NCBI RefSeq assembly: GCF_035474595.1
Contig: NZ_DATIND010000044.1
Location: 62,001 to 126,000 of the forward strand
DNA: 64,000 nt
From: Longimicrobium sp.
GTDB lineage: Bacteria > Gemmatimonadota > Gemmatimonadetes > Longimicrobiales > Longimicrobiaceae
Reading direction: 5' to 3'
Shown: positions 8,411 through 16,918 of the stretch, piece after piece
How the letters are laid out: each line of letters begins with the position of its first letter
Numbering within the stretch: position 1 is the stretch's first letter
Notes under the pieces: model-generated
Seen by the model: only the letters and a program-made list of their open reading frames with translations
Databases searched by the model: none
What the model was told of the DNA's origin: nothing
Program-made: the position numbers and the translations under genes

Positions 8411-9504
8411 TGCCGATGCCGATCCGCGCACGCCTGCTCGTCCTTCTCGCCGCCGCGGCGCTGCTGGCGCCCGCCGCCGCGCGCGCGCAGGACCCGGCGC
8501 CGCGCGACACCATCCACCTGGGCGCGGCGCCGGGGGATACGGCCGAGCTGCCGGCCGACAGCGCGGCGCGCCCGGGCCGCAACCCGCGCTGGGCGCAGCC
8601 GTTCGCGGTGGAGACGAGCGGGCAGGTGGCCGCCCGCCCGCCCGCCCGCGACGTGGTGTGGCTGAACGCCGACAGCGTTCGCGCGCGCCGCCTGGCCGCC
8701 GCCGCCGCGCGCGACAGCGCCGAGCAGGACGAGGCCGACAGCGCCGCCGCCGAAGCGGACTCCGCCGACGCTGCATCCGACTCCGCCGAGGCCCCGCCGC
8801 CGCCGCGCACCCGCCGCGCCGCCGCGGACACCACCGCATCCGGCCGCCGCACCGGCACCCGCACCGCCTCCCGCGACACCGCCGCCACCGGCCGCCGCAC
8901 CACGGGCAGCCGTACCGCGCGGGCCGACTCGGCAACGACGACGCGACGGACAACGTCGCGCGACACGGCGACGACTCGCCGCTCCACATCGCGGGATACG
9001 GCGGCGACGCGCAGATCCGCATCGCGCGACACGGCGTCGCGGGCGCGGGGGGCGACGAATCGCCCGCGGACGCACACGGTGGCGTCGGGGGAGACGCTGT
9101 ACGGGATCGCGCGGAGATACGGCGTGACCTCGGCGCAGATCCGCGCGCTGAACCCGGACCTCGACGAGACGCTGGACGTCGGCACCGTGCTGCGCCTGCC
9201 CGCCGGCGCGCGCGCACCGGCGCAGTCTTCCGTGCGACCCGGTTCGCCGGACGATGAGGATCGGCCGGCCACGGCGCGGCGTCCCTCGCCTTCGCGCGCG
9301 GACACGGCGTCGCGGCGCACGGCCACGCCCGCGCGGACGCCGGGGCGGCGCACGCACACGGTGGCCGCGCACGAGACGCTGTTCGGCATCGCGCGGAAGT
9401 ACGGCGTGTCGGTGGATGCCATCCGCCGCGCCAACCGGCTGGAGGGCGACGCGCTGCGCCCCGGCCAGACGCTGGTGATCCCCGCGCCGGTGCCCAAGCC
9501 GTAG
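8410..9504 (+). CDS. Secreted protein with two LysM domains
   Basis: A 364-residue exported protein. A signal peptide (about residues 1-24, ending AAARAQ) is followed by a long low-complexity region rich in Asp/Ala/Ser and then in SRDT-RRT repeats (about 130-215). Two LysM domains follow: HTVASGETLYGIARRYGV at about 222-265 and HTVAAHETLFGIARKYGV at the C-terminus. LysM binds peptidoglycan N-acetylglucosamine, so it is likely cell-wall attached. There is no catalytic domain. The start ATG overlaps the DedA stop. The repeat-rich linker probably varies between strains. Confidence 0.85.
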   Translation: MPMPIRARLLVLLAAAALLAPAAARAQDPAPRDTIHLGAAPGDTAELPADSAARPGRNPRWAQPFAVETSGQVAARPPARDVVWLNADSVRARRLAAAAARDSAEQDEADSAAAEADSADAASDSAEAPPPPRTRRAAADTTASGRRTGTRTASRDTAATGRRTTGSRTARADSATTTRRTTSRDTATTRRSTSRDTAATRRSASRDTASRARGATNRPRTHTVASGETLYGIARRYGVTSAQIRALNPDLDETLDVGTVLRLPAGARAPAQSSVRPGSPDDEDRPATARRPSPSRADTASRRTATPARTPGRRTHTVAAHETLFGIARKYGVSVDAIRRANRLEGDALRPGQTLVIPAPVPKP

Positions 9505-9626
9505 CCAAACGCGCGGCGTGGCGCGATTCCTCCGTGGGGTGATGGGCAACGAGCCGCCGGGGCGATCCATCACCCTCGGCGGCCGGAGTGGTGCGGTCAG
9601 GCGGAACACGTGAACGGGGGTGGACG

Positions 9627-10646
9627 ATGGCCAATGCGAACGGGCCGCGCGCGGAGATCCTTCGCTCGCGCGACTTCATCGGCTGGGCGGTGACGGCGGC
9701 GAACGGCGCCAACGTGGGCACCGTGAGCGACATCCTGATCGACCGGCGCGGGCAGGTGCGCTACCTGGCGGTCGATCCCGGCTTCTTCAAGAAGTCCTAC
9801 CTTCTCCCCGTCGAGGCGCTGGAGTGGGGCGAGGGCTCGCTGCAGACCTCGTGGACCGACGCGCAGGTGAAGCACCTGCCGCCGTACGACGCCTCCGTGC
9901 CGCTGACCGCCGAGGTGCTGGGGGAGATGAACCACGCCTTCCCGCGCTTCTACGGCGAGCACGCGGGCACCGCCTACGAGCCGGGCGAGGGCCCCAGCGT
10001 GGTGCCGCTGAAGGACGCGCGCGACTTCCGGCTGGCCAGGGGCGCGCCGAACCTGAAGGGGTGGGCGGTCTACGGCGGCGACAACGAGAAGGTGGGCACG
10101 GTCACGCAGATGCTGGTGGACCCGGTGGCGATGAAGGTGCGCTACCTGGACGTGGACCTGGCCGACGACCTGTTCGGCCTGGTGGACGACCGCCACGTGC
10201 TGGTGCCGCTGGAGGCGGTGGAGCTGCGCGACCGCAGCCAGGACGTGTGGGTGCAGGGGCTGTCCGGGCGCGACATCGCCCGCCTGCCCGCGTACCTGGG
10301 CGGCCCGGTGGACCCGCTGCTGGAGCAGGCCTCCGAGCGCGCCTTCCGCCTTTCCGAGCAGCGTCCGCCCGTGCTGGTGCAGGCGGATGAGGATGCTGCC
10401 GCCGAGCTTCCGCCCCCGTCGCGGGAGATGGACATGGTCCCGCGCGACGCCGAGTTCGCCGCCCCGCCCCCGCCCGCCGACGCGCCGCCCTCGCTCACCG
10501 GCGACCTGACGCCGCACGAGCGCCCGCCCATCGTGGTAGACGAGGGTCCCGGCGCGGCCGGCATGCCCCCTCCGCTCCCCGACGAGCACGGCGAGCCGCC
10601 CCTGGTCCCGTACGACCCGCCGCCGGACGAGCGCGACCGGTCATAG
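9627..10646 (+). CDS. PRC-barrel domain protein (two barrels)
   Basis: A 339-residue cytosolic protein. Two PRC-barrel domains are seen: about residues 15-80 (GWAVTAANGANVGTVSDILI, then RYLAVDPGF) and about 145-215 (GWAVYGGDNEKVGTVTQMLV, then RYLDVDLAD). Both end in the typical VPLEAVEL-like strand. The C-terminal 100 residues are Pro-rich and disordered. PRC barrels are known from RimM and the photosynthetic reaction centre H subunit; stand-alone forms are stress-related in several phyla. ATG at 9627 is preferred over an in-frame start 39 bp upstream because a GGGGGTGG stretch precedes it. Confidence 0.8.
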   Translation: MANANGPRAEILRSRDFIGWAVTAANGANVGTVSDILIDRRGQVRYLAVDPGFFKKSYLLPVEALEWGEGSLQTSWTDAQVKHLPPYDASVPLTAEVLGEMNHAFPRFYGEHAGTAYEPGEGPSVVPLKDARDFRLARGAPNLKGWAVYGGDNEKVGTVTQMLVDPVAMKVRYLDVDLADDLFGLVDDRHVLVPLEAVELRDRSQDVWVQGLSGRDIARLPAYLGGPVDPLLEQASERAFRLSEQRPPVLVQADEDAAAELPPPSREMDMVPRDAEFAAPPPPADAPPSLTGDLTPHERPPIVVDEGPGAAGMPPPLPDEHGEPPLVPYDPPPDERDRS

Positions 10647-10656
10647 GATATCGGAA

Positions 10657-10691
10657 GGGCCGCGGAGGAATTTCCCCGCGGCCCTTTGCAT
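10657..10691 (+). terminator. GC-rich hairpin after PRC-barrel gene
   Basis: GGGCCGCGG and CCGCGGCCC form a 9-bp stem followed by TTTG, 10 bp after the stop. The same hairpin recurs at about 10910 and 11166 as the left end of each tandem unit, so it belongs to the repeat and has been copied with it. Confidence 0.5.
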
Positions 10692-11420
10692 GGGTGGCTC
10701 CCCGCTACCCGGAATGGAATTCCGGGGCAACAAAAGCACAAAGTCCCTCCGGGACTGCAGCCTTCCCATCTCCGCGCGGGGAGGCCCGGGCGCAGCCGCT
10801 GGTGGTGTCGGCCGCGCCGAGCGTGGCTCGCCGCCCCGATCCTTGGAAGCAATCCCGCAGGGACTTGGTGCTGTTGTTGCCCGCCAATTCATTGGCGGTC
10901 GGCGCAGAAGAGCCGCGGAGGGAATTTCCCCGCGGCCCTTTGCATTGATGGCTCCCCGCTACCCGGAATGGAATTCCGGGGCAACAAAAGCACAAAGTCC
11001 CTCCGGGACTGCAGCCTTCCCATCTCCGCGCGGGAGAGGCCCGGGCGCAGCCGCTGGTGGTGTCGGCTGCGCCGAGGGTGGCTCGCCGCCCCGATCCTTG
11101 GAAGCAGTCCCGCAGGGACTTGGTGCTGTTGTTGCCCGCCAATTCATTGGCGGTCAGCGCAGAAGAGCCGCGGAGGGAATTTCCCCGCGGCCCTTTGCAT
11201 GGATGGCTCCCCGCTACCCGGAATGGAATTCCGGGGCAACAAAAGCACAAAGTCCCTCCGGGACTGCAGCCTCCGCATCTCCGCGCGGGAGAGGTTCGGG
11301 AGCGGCCGCTGATGGCGGCGGCCGCGCCGGGGTTGGCTTGGCGCTCCAATGGCGGGCAGCAGTCCCGCAGGGACTTGGTGCTGTTGTTGCCCGCCAATTC
11401 ATTGGCGGTCGGCGCAGGAA
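10657..11420. repeat. Three tandem ~250-bp units each with an inverted pair of double-hairpin elements
   Basis: Units start near 10657, 10910 and 11166 and are nearly identical. Each contains the GC hairpin, a minus-oriented double-hairpin element (10709-10756, 10963-11010, 11218-11265), an approximately 95-bp spacer starting with a CTCCGCGCG-like stretch, and a plus-oriented element (10850-10898, 11106-11153, 11361-11408). In every element a GTCCC-type hairpin and an AATT-type hairpin flank a linker ending in TTGTTGCC. Unit 3 has diverged in its spacer. A degenerate fourth start follows at about 11425. No gene lies in this 820-bp stretch. Confidence 0.85.
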
Positions 11421-11468
11421 TAGCCTGCGGAGGAATCTCCCCCGCGGAACTTTTGATGGTGCAGCGCC

Positions 11469-12236
11469 TCAGGTGGTCCGGTGCACCAGCGTCGCGCTCG
11501 CCTGGTCGGTGGGCTTGATGATGACCTCGTCGATGCAGACGTGCGGCGGGCGCGTGGCCACCCACACGATCGTCTCGGCGATGTCGTCCGCGGTGAGCGC
11601 CGTCATCCCGCGGTAGACGTTCTTCGCGCGCGCCTCGTCGCCGTGGAAGCGGACCACGCTGAACTCCGTCTCCACCATCCCCGGGTCCACCGTGCTGACG
11701 CGGATGCCGGTGCCGAGGACGTCCATCCGCAACCCCCTCGTGATCGCCCCCACCGCGTGCTTGGTGGCGCAGTACACGGCGCCACCGGGGTACACCTCGT
11801 GCCCCGCGACGGAGCCCAGGTTGATCACGTGCCCGCGCTTCCGCTCGGCCATCCCCGGCACCACCGCGCGGGTGACGTAGAGCAGCCCCTTCACGTTGGT
11901 GTCCACCATCTCGTCCCAGTCGGCCGGGCTCCCCTCCCAGAGCTTGTCCATTCCGCGTCCCAGGCCGGCGTTGTTCACCAGCACGTCGATCTCCCGCCAC
12001 TCCGCCGGCAGCCCGGCGATGCGTTCCATCACCGCGGCCTGGTCGCGAACGTCCAGCTCCAGCAGCAGCACGTCGGTTCCCGCGCCGCGCAGCTTCTCCG
12101 CGGCCTCCTCCAGGCGGCCGGCGCGGCGCGCGCACAGGATCAGCCGCGCCCCCTCCTCCGCGAACGCGCGCGCGCACGCCGCGCCGATCCCCGCGCTGGC
12201 GCCGGTGATCAGGACGGTTCTTCCGGACAGCTTCAT
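11469..12236 (-). CDS. NADP-dependent short-chain dehydrogenase/reductase (YdfG-like)
   Basis: A 255-residue classical SDR. It shows the cofactor loop TGASAGIG (about 11-18), an Arg-containing second strand (CARRAGR) that favours NADP(H), NNAGLG, and the YCATK catalytic Tyr-Lys pair (about 155-159). The segment DPGMVETEFS resembles YdfG-type 3-hydroxy acid dehydrogenases (serine/threonine/3-hydroxypropionate). ATG at 12236 follows a GGGGGATCGAG stretch. It stands alone, and its stop lies directly next to the tandem repeat block. Substrate is inferred only from family resemblance. Confidence 0.87.
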   Translation of the reverse strand: MKLSGRTVLITGASAGIGAACARAFAEEGARLILCARRAGRLEEAAEKLRGAGTDVLLLELDVRDQAAVMERIAGLPAEWREIDVLVNNAGLGRGMDKLWEGSPADWDEMVDTNVKGLLYVTRAVVPGMAERKRGHVINLGSVAGHEVYPGGAVYCATKHAVGAITRGLRMDVLGTGIRVSTVDPGMVETEFSVVRFHGDEARAKNVYRGMTALTADDIAETIVWVATRPPHVCIDEVIIKPTDQASATLVHRTT

Positions 12237-12337
12237 CTCGATCCCCCAATCCCTTTGAAAGTCAGAGAGGGGTGATTCTACCGCGGCCGCCGTGCGCGAG
12301 CCAGCCGTCGCGAGTCCAACGATGCAGGGAGACGCGG

Positions 12338-13225
12338 TCAGACGGGGAGCGCGCAGCGGGGGCAGGCGGTGGCGCCGGGCGGGAGGGTTTCGCCACAGCG
12401 GGGGCATGCGGAAAGCTCGGCGGGCGCGGGCGGCGGCTCCGGCGCGTCGTCGGCGAGCTCGATGGCCTGCGTTTCCGCGCGGATCAGCCCCGTCAGCACG
12501 GCGGCGATCGCCTCCAGCTGCGGCGTGACCAGGTTCGCGGGGACGGCGGGGAGGGTGGCGAGGACCAGGTCGCGCGTGCCCTCCGCGCCGGGCGGGCTCC
12601 AGTTGACGCGCAGCGTGGGCGGGCCCTCGATCTCCGGCCACACGTCCACCCGCAGCACGTCGCGCACGGGGAGGGGAACCGGCGGGGGCGGCTCGGCGGT
12701 GAGCGGCGCCACCCACACCCGCCCGCCGCCCACGAACAGGTCCACCGGCCGCGGCGACAGATCTCCCAGCCCGGAGACGTAGCGCAGCCGCGCGATGAAG
12801 GCGGCGTTGCGCGGCATCCCCGCCTGGTAGCGCGCGACCATCACCTTGCTGCGCTGCACGGCGCGGGCGCTCGGCTGCCCCTCCATCACCCCCGGCGGGA
12901 GCTGGCGGAACGCCGGGCCGGGAAAGCGCGGCCCCACCCCCGCCGCGCGCGACGCGGCGCGGCGGCCCAGCAGCGTCCACGCGCACACCAGCGGCGGGAT
13001 GAACGGCAGCACCACGATCAAGCCCCACCCGTCGGCCGGGATGGTGAGCGCCGCGATGGCCACGAGCACGAACCATCCCACGGCGGCCCCCAGGCACCCC
13101 GCCCACCAGCGGGACTTCGCCAGGCGCCAGGTGCCCCACGCGAGCGCCACGATCGCCACGTACAGCACCCACCACGGCAGCGTCGGCGCGGTCTGGGCCT
13201 GGAGGAACACGGCTGCCACCATCAT
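12338..13225 (-). CDS. Membrane protein with C-terminal zinc ribbon
   Basis: A 295-residue protein of unknown family. Two or three membrane segments lie within about residues 17-90 (LPWWVLYVAIVALAWGTW, then LVAIAAL and LIVVLPFIPPLV). A soluble region follows with no recognised domain. The C-terminus is a zinc ribbon CPRC...CPRC at about 276-292. Its ATG overlaps the stop of the AbiEii gene by four bases (ATGA), so it is translationally coupled to a toxin gene. This may reflect an operon role or chance insertion of the toxin cassette upstream. Confidence 0.7.
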   Translation of the reverse strand: MMVAAVFLQAQTAPTLPWWVLYVAIVALAWGTWRLAKSRWWAGCLGAAVGWFVLVAIAALTIPADGWGLIVVLPFIPPLVCAWTLLGRRAASRAAGVGPRFPGPAFRQLPPGVMEGQPSARAVQRSKVMVARYQAGMPRNAAFIARLRYVSGLGDLSPRPVDLFVGGGRVWVAPLTAEPPPPVPLPVRDVLRVDVWPEIEGPPTLRVNWSPPGAEGTRDLVLATLPAVPANLVTPQLEAIAAVLTGLIRAETQAIELADDAPEPPPAPAELSACPRCGETLPPGATACPRCALPV

Positions 13226-14640
13226 TCCCCCACTCCCGTTCTCTGGGTTTCTATCGCGGCCGTCACTCCCTGGACCACCTCACCGCGGGCGAGGTCCCAG
13301 AGCATGGTGATGCCGTTGTCCCTTCCCGGCGAGCGCGTTTGAAGAGCATGTGCACGCCGGGAAGAGACGCCAAGCCTCTGGCCCACCAGAAACTGAAGCC
13401 GGTCATGCTGGCTGGAGAGAAATCTTGCGAGAGACTCACGTGCCGCGGCCTTGCCTTTCGCCCGACGCTCGATATCCGCCGCCAGCGGGCGCCAGACCTC
13501 GGCCCCCAGCTCCACGCCGTCTCCGGGGATCTTCTCCAGGGCGATGGGGAAGACGGCGACCCGCTCTACGTACGACGGTACATGGTCGCGGAGGATGACC
13601 ACGACGCCGAGAAGCACGATTCCGCCGTCGTCCCGCTGCGCCGGACCCGGGAACTCCGCGGCTGCGGGCTCGTCGCCGCGGAGCAGGGCATCGGCCTTCG
13701 AAGGCGGGAGGCGAACGAGCTGGCCATTCGCGGCGGCGAGATAGTACCAGGTTGTGGATGAGATCCCCGATGGCATCCGGATCTTGCGGAAAAGCTCCGC
13801 ACGTGGATCGATCATGCCGAGGAACATCCGGATCCTGTGCACGGCGGCGTTCAGGTCGCGCACGGGTAAATCCATCTCCGCCGCCATGCGCGCGAACGGA
13901 GCGATCCAGTGCTCGTGCGCCTCGACGAACGGCGGCCACGCGTGAGCGCCGCGGAGGGTGAACACCCGCTCGCAGGTCTCGCGGAACGCGGGAAAGTGAG
14001 TGATCAGCTCCGTGAGCAGGAGGAGGTCGACCAAGTCCCTGAAGCGGTCGTTCTGCCGTCCTTCGGCAGCCGGCAGGGTCATGGCGTGGATCTTCTGCGC
14101 GGCCTGCACATACAGGGACAGGCATGGCAGCCGCTCCGGGAAGCCGAAGCAGAGCTCGCGAAGGTCGATCGCCTCCACCATCTCGAACTCGGCCGAATCT
14201 CCCTCGCGCCGGCTCAGGTCGATCTGGATCCGCGACCATCCTCGCCGCGCGTATTCCACCGAGACCTCCACGCGCGCGCCTCCGCGGGGGAGCGGGCGCG
14301 GGTCGCCGTGCCTGCGGAACGAAAAGCCTTCGAACGGCACCGCCAGAGCGGTCTCCAGCTCGGCGATGGGGTCCGCGGTGGGGTCGTTCAGGACCAGGTC
14401 GAGGTCCCGCGTAGCCCGCGCTCTCGACCGAAGCCGCAGTTCCAGCGCAACGCCGCCCTTGATGGTGAACCGGGGGCCATCAGCGGCGAACCCGGCGCGC
14501 TCCAGCGCGCCGCCGAGTGCCATGTACGCCACCCAGCGGCGCACCCGCACCGTGTCCTGCCCGATCTTCCGCGCGTAGGCGTCCACCCAGCGCGAGAGCA
14601 TCTGGTTCGTCTTCGGCGGCGTTCGGGTGCGAGCCGGCAT
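13222..14640 (-). CDS. AbiEii-type nucleotidyltransferase toxin, long form
   Basis: The toxin half of a type IV toxin-antitoxin / abortive-infection pair. The nucleotidyltransferase core has KGGVALELRLRSRARATRDL (GG at 62-63) followed at once by DL and a third acidic strand IQIDLSRREGD. The [K/R]DLVDLLLL motif is at about residue 203. Known AbiEii/MenT enzymes add nucleotides to tRNA or otherwise block translation. At 472 residues it is far longer than the usual 280-300, with an extra C-terminal region from about residue 300 of unknown role. It starts 3 bp after the antitoxin gene, and its end overlaps the zinc-ribbon gene. Confidence 0.82.
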   Translation of the reverse strand: MPARTRTPPKTNQMLSRWVDAYARKIGQDTVRVRRWVAYMALGGALERAGFAADGPRFTIKGGVALELRLRSRARATRDLDLVLNDPTADPIAELETALAVPFEGFSFRRHGDPRPLPRGGARVEVSVEYARRGWSRIQIDLSRREGDSAEFEMVEAIDLRELCFGFPERLPCLSLYVQAAQKIHAMTLPAAEGRQNDRFRDLVDLLLLTELITHFPAFRETCERVFTLRGAHAWPPFVEAHEHWIAPFARMAAEMDLPVRDLNAAVHRIRMFLGMIDPRAELFRKIRMPSGISSTTWYYLAAANGQLVRLPPSKADALLRGDEPAAAEFPGPAQRDDGGIVLLGVVVILRDHVPSYVERVAVFPIALEKIPGDGVELGAEVWRPLAADIERRAKGKAAARESLARFLSSQHDRLQFLVGQRLGVSSRRAHALQTRSPGRDNGITMLWDLARGEVVQGVTAAIETQRTGVGE

Positions 14641-14643
14641 CTC

Positions 14644-15198
14644 TCACTCCGCGAGGAGTTCGGCGCTCAGGCGCCCGGCGGCGGGCTCCGCCAGCAGACC
14701 TTTGCGCCGGGCTTCATCGATCGCCTGGCGGACGAGCTCGGGCCCGAGGTGCGCCGCGGAACAGTCACGGATGGCGCGCTCGAGCGTGGTGACGGGAATC
14801 CCTTCGAACGTGTCGAGGTCCGCGGCGTCCAGGTCGGTCCGGTGCAGCACCAGCCGGCCCGGTACGCGGCGATGCGTCCTGAAGCGGCGCGGTACCGTGA
14901 TGTGCACGGCGGCCGGGCTCACGTCCGACACCTCGTGCAGCGCGAGAACGGATTCGTGCGAGACCACTCCGCGCACCCTCCCCGGCCACAGCGCCGCTTC
15001 CATGTACGACCCGAGCGGAGACGATGGATAGTGGACGAGCCGGTAGACGCCGTGGCTCACGCGCTCCGCGCTGTTCCGTCTGGCCATCATTACCAACGCC
15101 ATGGTGCTCACGCCCCAATCCCGGGCCTGCGCCGTCGTGAAGTAGCCGTGCTGGTCGGCGGCGAGATCCTGAAGCGAGCGGTACGACGAGCCGGGCAT
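14644..15198 (-). CDS. AbiEi-type antitoxin / transcriptional autoregulator
   Basis: Antitoxin partner of the downstream AbiEii. The N-terminal winged helix (about residues 8-60, AADQHGYFTTAQARDWGVS) is typical of AbiEi family 4. The rest resembles the AbiEi C-terminal domain (SHESVLALHEVSD, then TTLERAIRDC). AbiEi proteins repress their own promoter by binding inverted repeats and counter the toxin indirectly. ATG at 15198 is preferred; an in-frame ATG at 15231 lies inside a palindromic operator-like region and has no ribosome-binding site. Both genes form a compact two-gene cassette. Confidence 0.8.
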   Translation of the reverse strand: MPGSSYRSLQDLAADQHGYFTTAQARDWGVSTMALVMMARRNSAERVSHGVYRLVHYPSSPLGSYMEAALWPGRVRGVVSHESVLALHEVSDVSPAAVHITVPRRFRTHRRVPGRLVLHRTDLDAADLDTFEGIPVTTLERAIRDCSAAHLGPELVRQAIDEARRKGLLAEPAAGRLSAELLAE

Positions 15199-15210
15199 AG
15201 ATCCAGAGGG

Positions 15211-15254
15211 TTTGCGTACGGAACCTAACATAACGTTAGATATCGTACGCGCAA
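15211..15254. promoter_or_regulatory. Inverted-repeat operator upstream of abiEi
   Basis: Outer arms TTTGCGTACG (15211-15220) and CGTACGCGCAA (15244-15254) flank inner arms CTAAC (15225-15229) and GTTAG (15235-15239). The nested symmetry just upstream of the antitoxin start fits the known negative autoregulation of AbiEi by paired inverted repeats. Confidence 0.5.
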
Positions 15255-15277
15255 CTCTCCCGTGAGCGGGGGCACGA

Positions 15278-15946
15278 TCACCGCCGGGGGCGGCCGGCGC
15301 CGCTGCCGGCGCGGTGGCGCAGGAAGTAGGCGGCCGCCTCGGTGCGGTTGCGCACGCCCAGCTTCAGGTAGACGTTCTGCAGGTGGAACTTCACGGTGTT
15401 GTCGCTCACCCGCAGCCGCGCCGCGATCTGCGCGTTGGTCAGCCCCTCGGAGACGAGCGCCAGGATCTCCATCTCCCGGTCGGTGGGCTGGCTGGGCTCC
15501 GACGGGCGGGGCGTGCCCAGCAGCCACCGCCGCGCCGCCGCGGGAAAGACGAGCTGGCCGCGGTACACCTACCGGATGGACGCCACCGTCTGCTGCGGCG
15601 GCTCGGTCTTCAGCGCGAACCCGCTGGCGCCGCCCTCCAGCGCCGCCCGCATCGACTCGCCGTCGCTGTACGCGGTGAGGACCAGGACGCGCACCCCGGG
15701 GTGCGCGGTGCGCAGCGACTCCAGGCACTGCAGCCCGCCCATCGGCCCCATCTCCAGGTCCAGCACCACCACGTCGGGGCGATGGCGATGCACCGCGTCC
15801 AGGCACACCCCGCCGTCCTTCACCGCCGCCAGCACCTCCATGTCCGGCTCCGCCTCGATCAGCGAGCGCAGTCCTTCGAGGACGAGCTGGTGGTCGTCCG
15901 CCAGGATGATGCGGATCTTCTCCCCGCCCCCGTTCCCCGCCGTCAC
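15278..15946 (-). pseudogene. NarL/FixJ-type response regulator interrupted by in-frame TAG
   Basis: A receiver domain (IILADDHQLVLEGL, phospho-acceptor in VVLDLEMGPMGG, LTAYSDGESM) is followed in the same reading frame by a LuxR-type helix-turn-helix (LTNAQIAARLRVSDNTVKFH). A single TAG at 15569-15571 separates them: ...SIR-stop-VYRG. Relatives commonly have a glutamine-like residue there (CAG to TAG is one change). The gene begins with GTG overlapping the kinase stop (GTGA). It may be a recent nonsense pseudogene, a sequencing error, or two separate proteins, with the HTH part restarting at GTG 15568. Confidence 0.75.
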
Positions 15947-16650
15947 CGCTCCTCCCCGGGCACGATGGGAACCTCCACGGCGATCATCGCCCCGCGGCCG
16001 GGCTGGCTGCGGAGGCGGAAGCGCCCGCCGATCATCTCCACCCGGTCGCGCATCCCCTGCAGCCCGTAGTGCTTCTCCACGGGGACGGTGCGCGCGTCGA
16101 AGCCGTGGCCGTTGTCGCTCACGCTCATCCGCAGCCGCCGCTCGCCGCGGCGGACCACGGGGCGCAGGCGGACGACGACGCGGTTGGCGCCGCCGTGGCG
16201 GTAGGCGTTGGAGAGCCCTTCCTGCAGGACGCGGTAGAGGCCGATCTTCACCGGCAGCGGCACGTCCGGCAGCGGGGTGCGCACGTCCAGCTCCAGTTCG
16301 GTGTCGGTCATCGCCTCGTGCTGGAGCGCGAGCCCTTCGAGCAGGGTGACCAGGCCGCGCGCCTCGAACTCGGGCGGGCGGAAGGCGCCGATGAAGGAGC
16401 GCACCTCGTTCAGTCCCCCTTCCAGCAGCAGGCGGATGCGCTCGGTGCGCTCGGCCACCTGCGGATCGCGCACGCCGGCGGCGTCGAGCGCGCGGCCCAG
16501 CAGGTCCAGCTGGCTGAGCGCGGCGTACATGTGCTGCACCGGCCCGTCGTGGATGTCGAGCAGGATGCGCTGCAGCTCGCGCTCGGTGACCTGCATCATG
16601 CGGTGCGACGCGCTGATCTCGCGCCGCTCGGCGACCGGGGACCGCGGCAT
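15943..16650 (-). CDS. Soluble NarL-family sensor histidine kinase
   Basis: A 235-residue histidine kinase without membrane segment or input domain. The HisKA_3 dimerisation helix carries the phospho-histidine in LLDIHDGPVQHMYAALSQ (about 30-47). The ATPase part shows the N-box QEGLSNAYRHG (about 142-152), SDNGHGFD and GLQGMRDRVEMIGG. It is cytosolic and would phosphorylate the overlapping response regulator. The lack of a sensor region means its signal must come from a partner protein or a small N-terminal segment. Confidence 0.87.
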   Translation of the reverse strand: MPRSPVAERREISASHRMMQVTERELQRILLDIHDGPVQHMYAALSQLDLLGRALDAAGVRDPQVAERTERIRLLLEGGLNEVRSFIGAFRPPEFEARGLVTLLEGLALQHEAMTDTELELDVRTPLPDVPLPVKIGLYRVLQEGLSNAYRHGGANRVVVRLRPVVRRGERRLRMSVSDNGHGFDARTVPVEKHYGLQGMRDRVEMIGGRFRLRSQPGRGAMIAVEVPIVPGEER

Positions 16651-16727
16651 CGGGGGGATGGAGGCGGTGGGGGCGTGGGCCGGGACGGTTGCAGGGGAAT
16701 CTACCGCGCGGGCGGTTCTCCGTCACG

Positions 16728-16810
16728 GAGTGCGGAAGTGCGGAAGTGCGTGAGTGCGTGGGGTCGCGGGGATCCAACGCACTCCCGCACTTCCGCGCTC
16801 ACGCACTTTC
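16728..16810. repeat. Octamer repeats in inverted orientation (GTGCGGAA-like)
   Basis: Units of GTGCGGAA / GTGCGTGA at 16728-16760 face the reverse-complement units at about 16778-16810, so the stretch can fold into a long imperfect hairpin. It lies between divergent histidine kinase and GntR genes. Confidence 0.65.
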
Positions 16811-16918
16811 TTGTAATCGGTTGCAAACGGATGGAGCGCGGCCGATGTTGTCCCCGAACGGCCGCGGCCCCGCCGATCCCCCGGCGGCCGCGCACCCCGA
16901 TCCCGGCGAGAGTTGCGA

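Noticed and set aside
8355-9497. Long minus-strand frame opposite the LysM gene
   Set aside because: Shadow of the repeat-rich coding strand; no signal or domain.
10657-11420. CRISPR or IS element
   Set aside because: Repeats are 250 bp, contain internal inverted hairpin elements, and encode no transposase.
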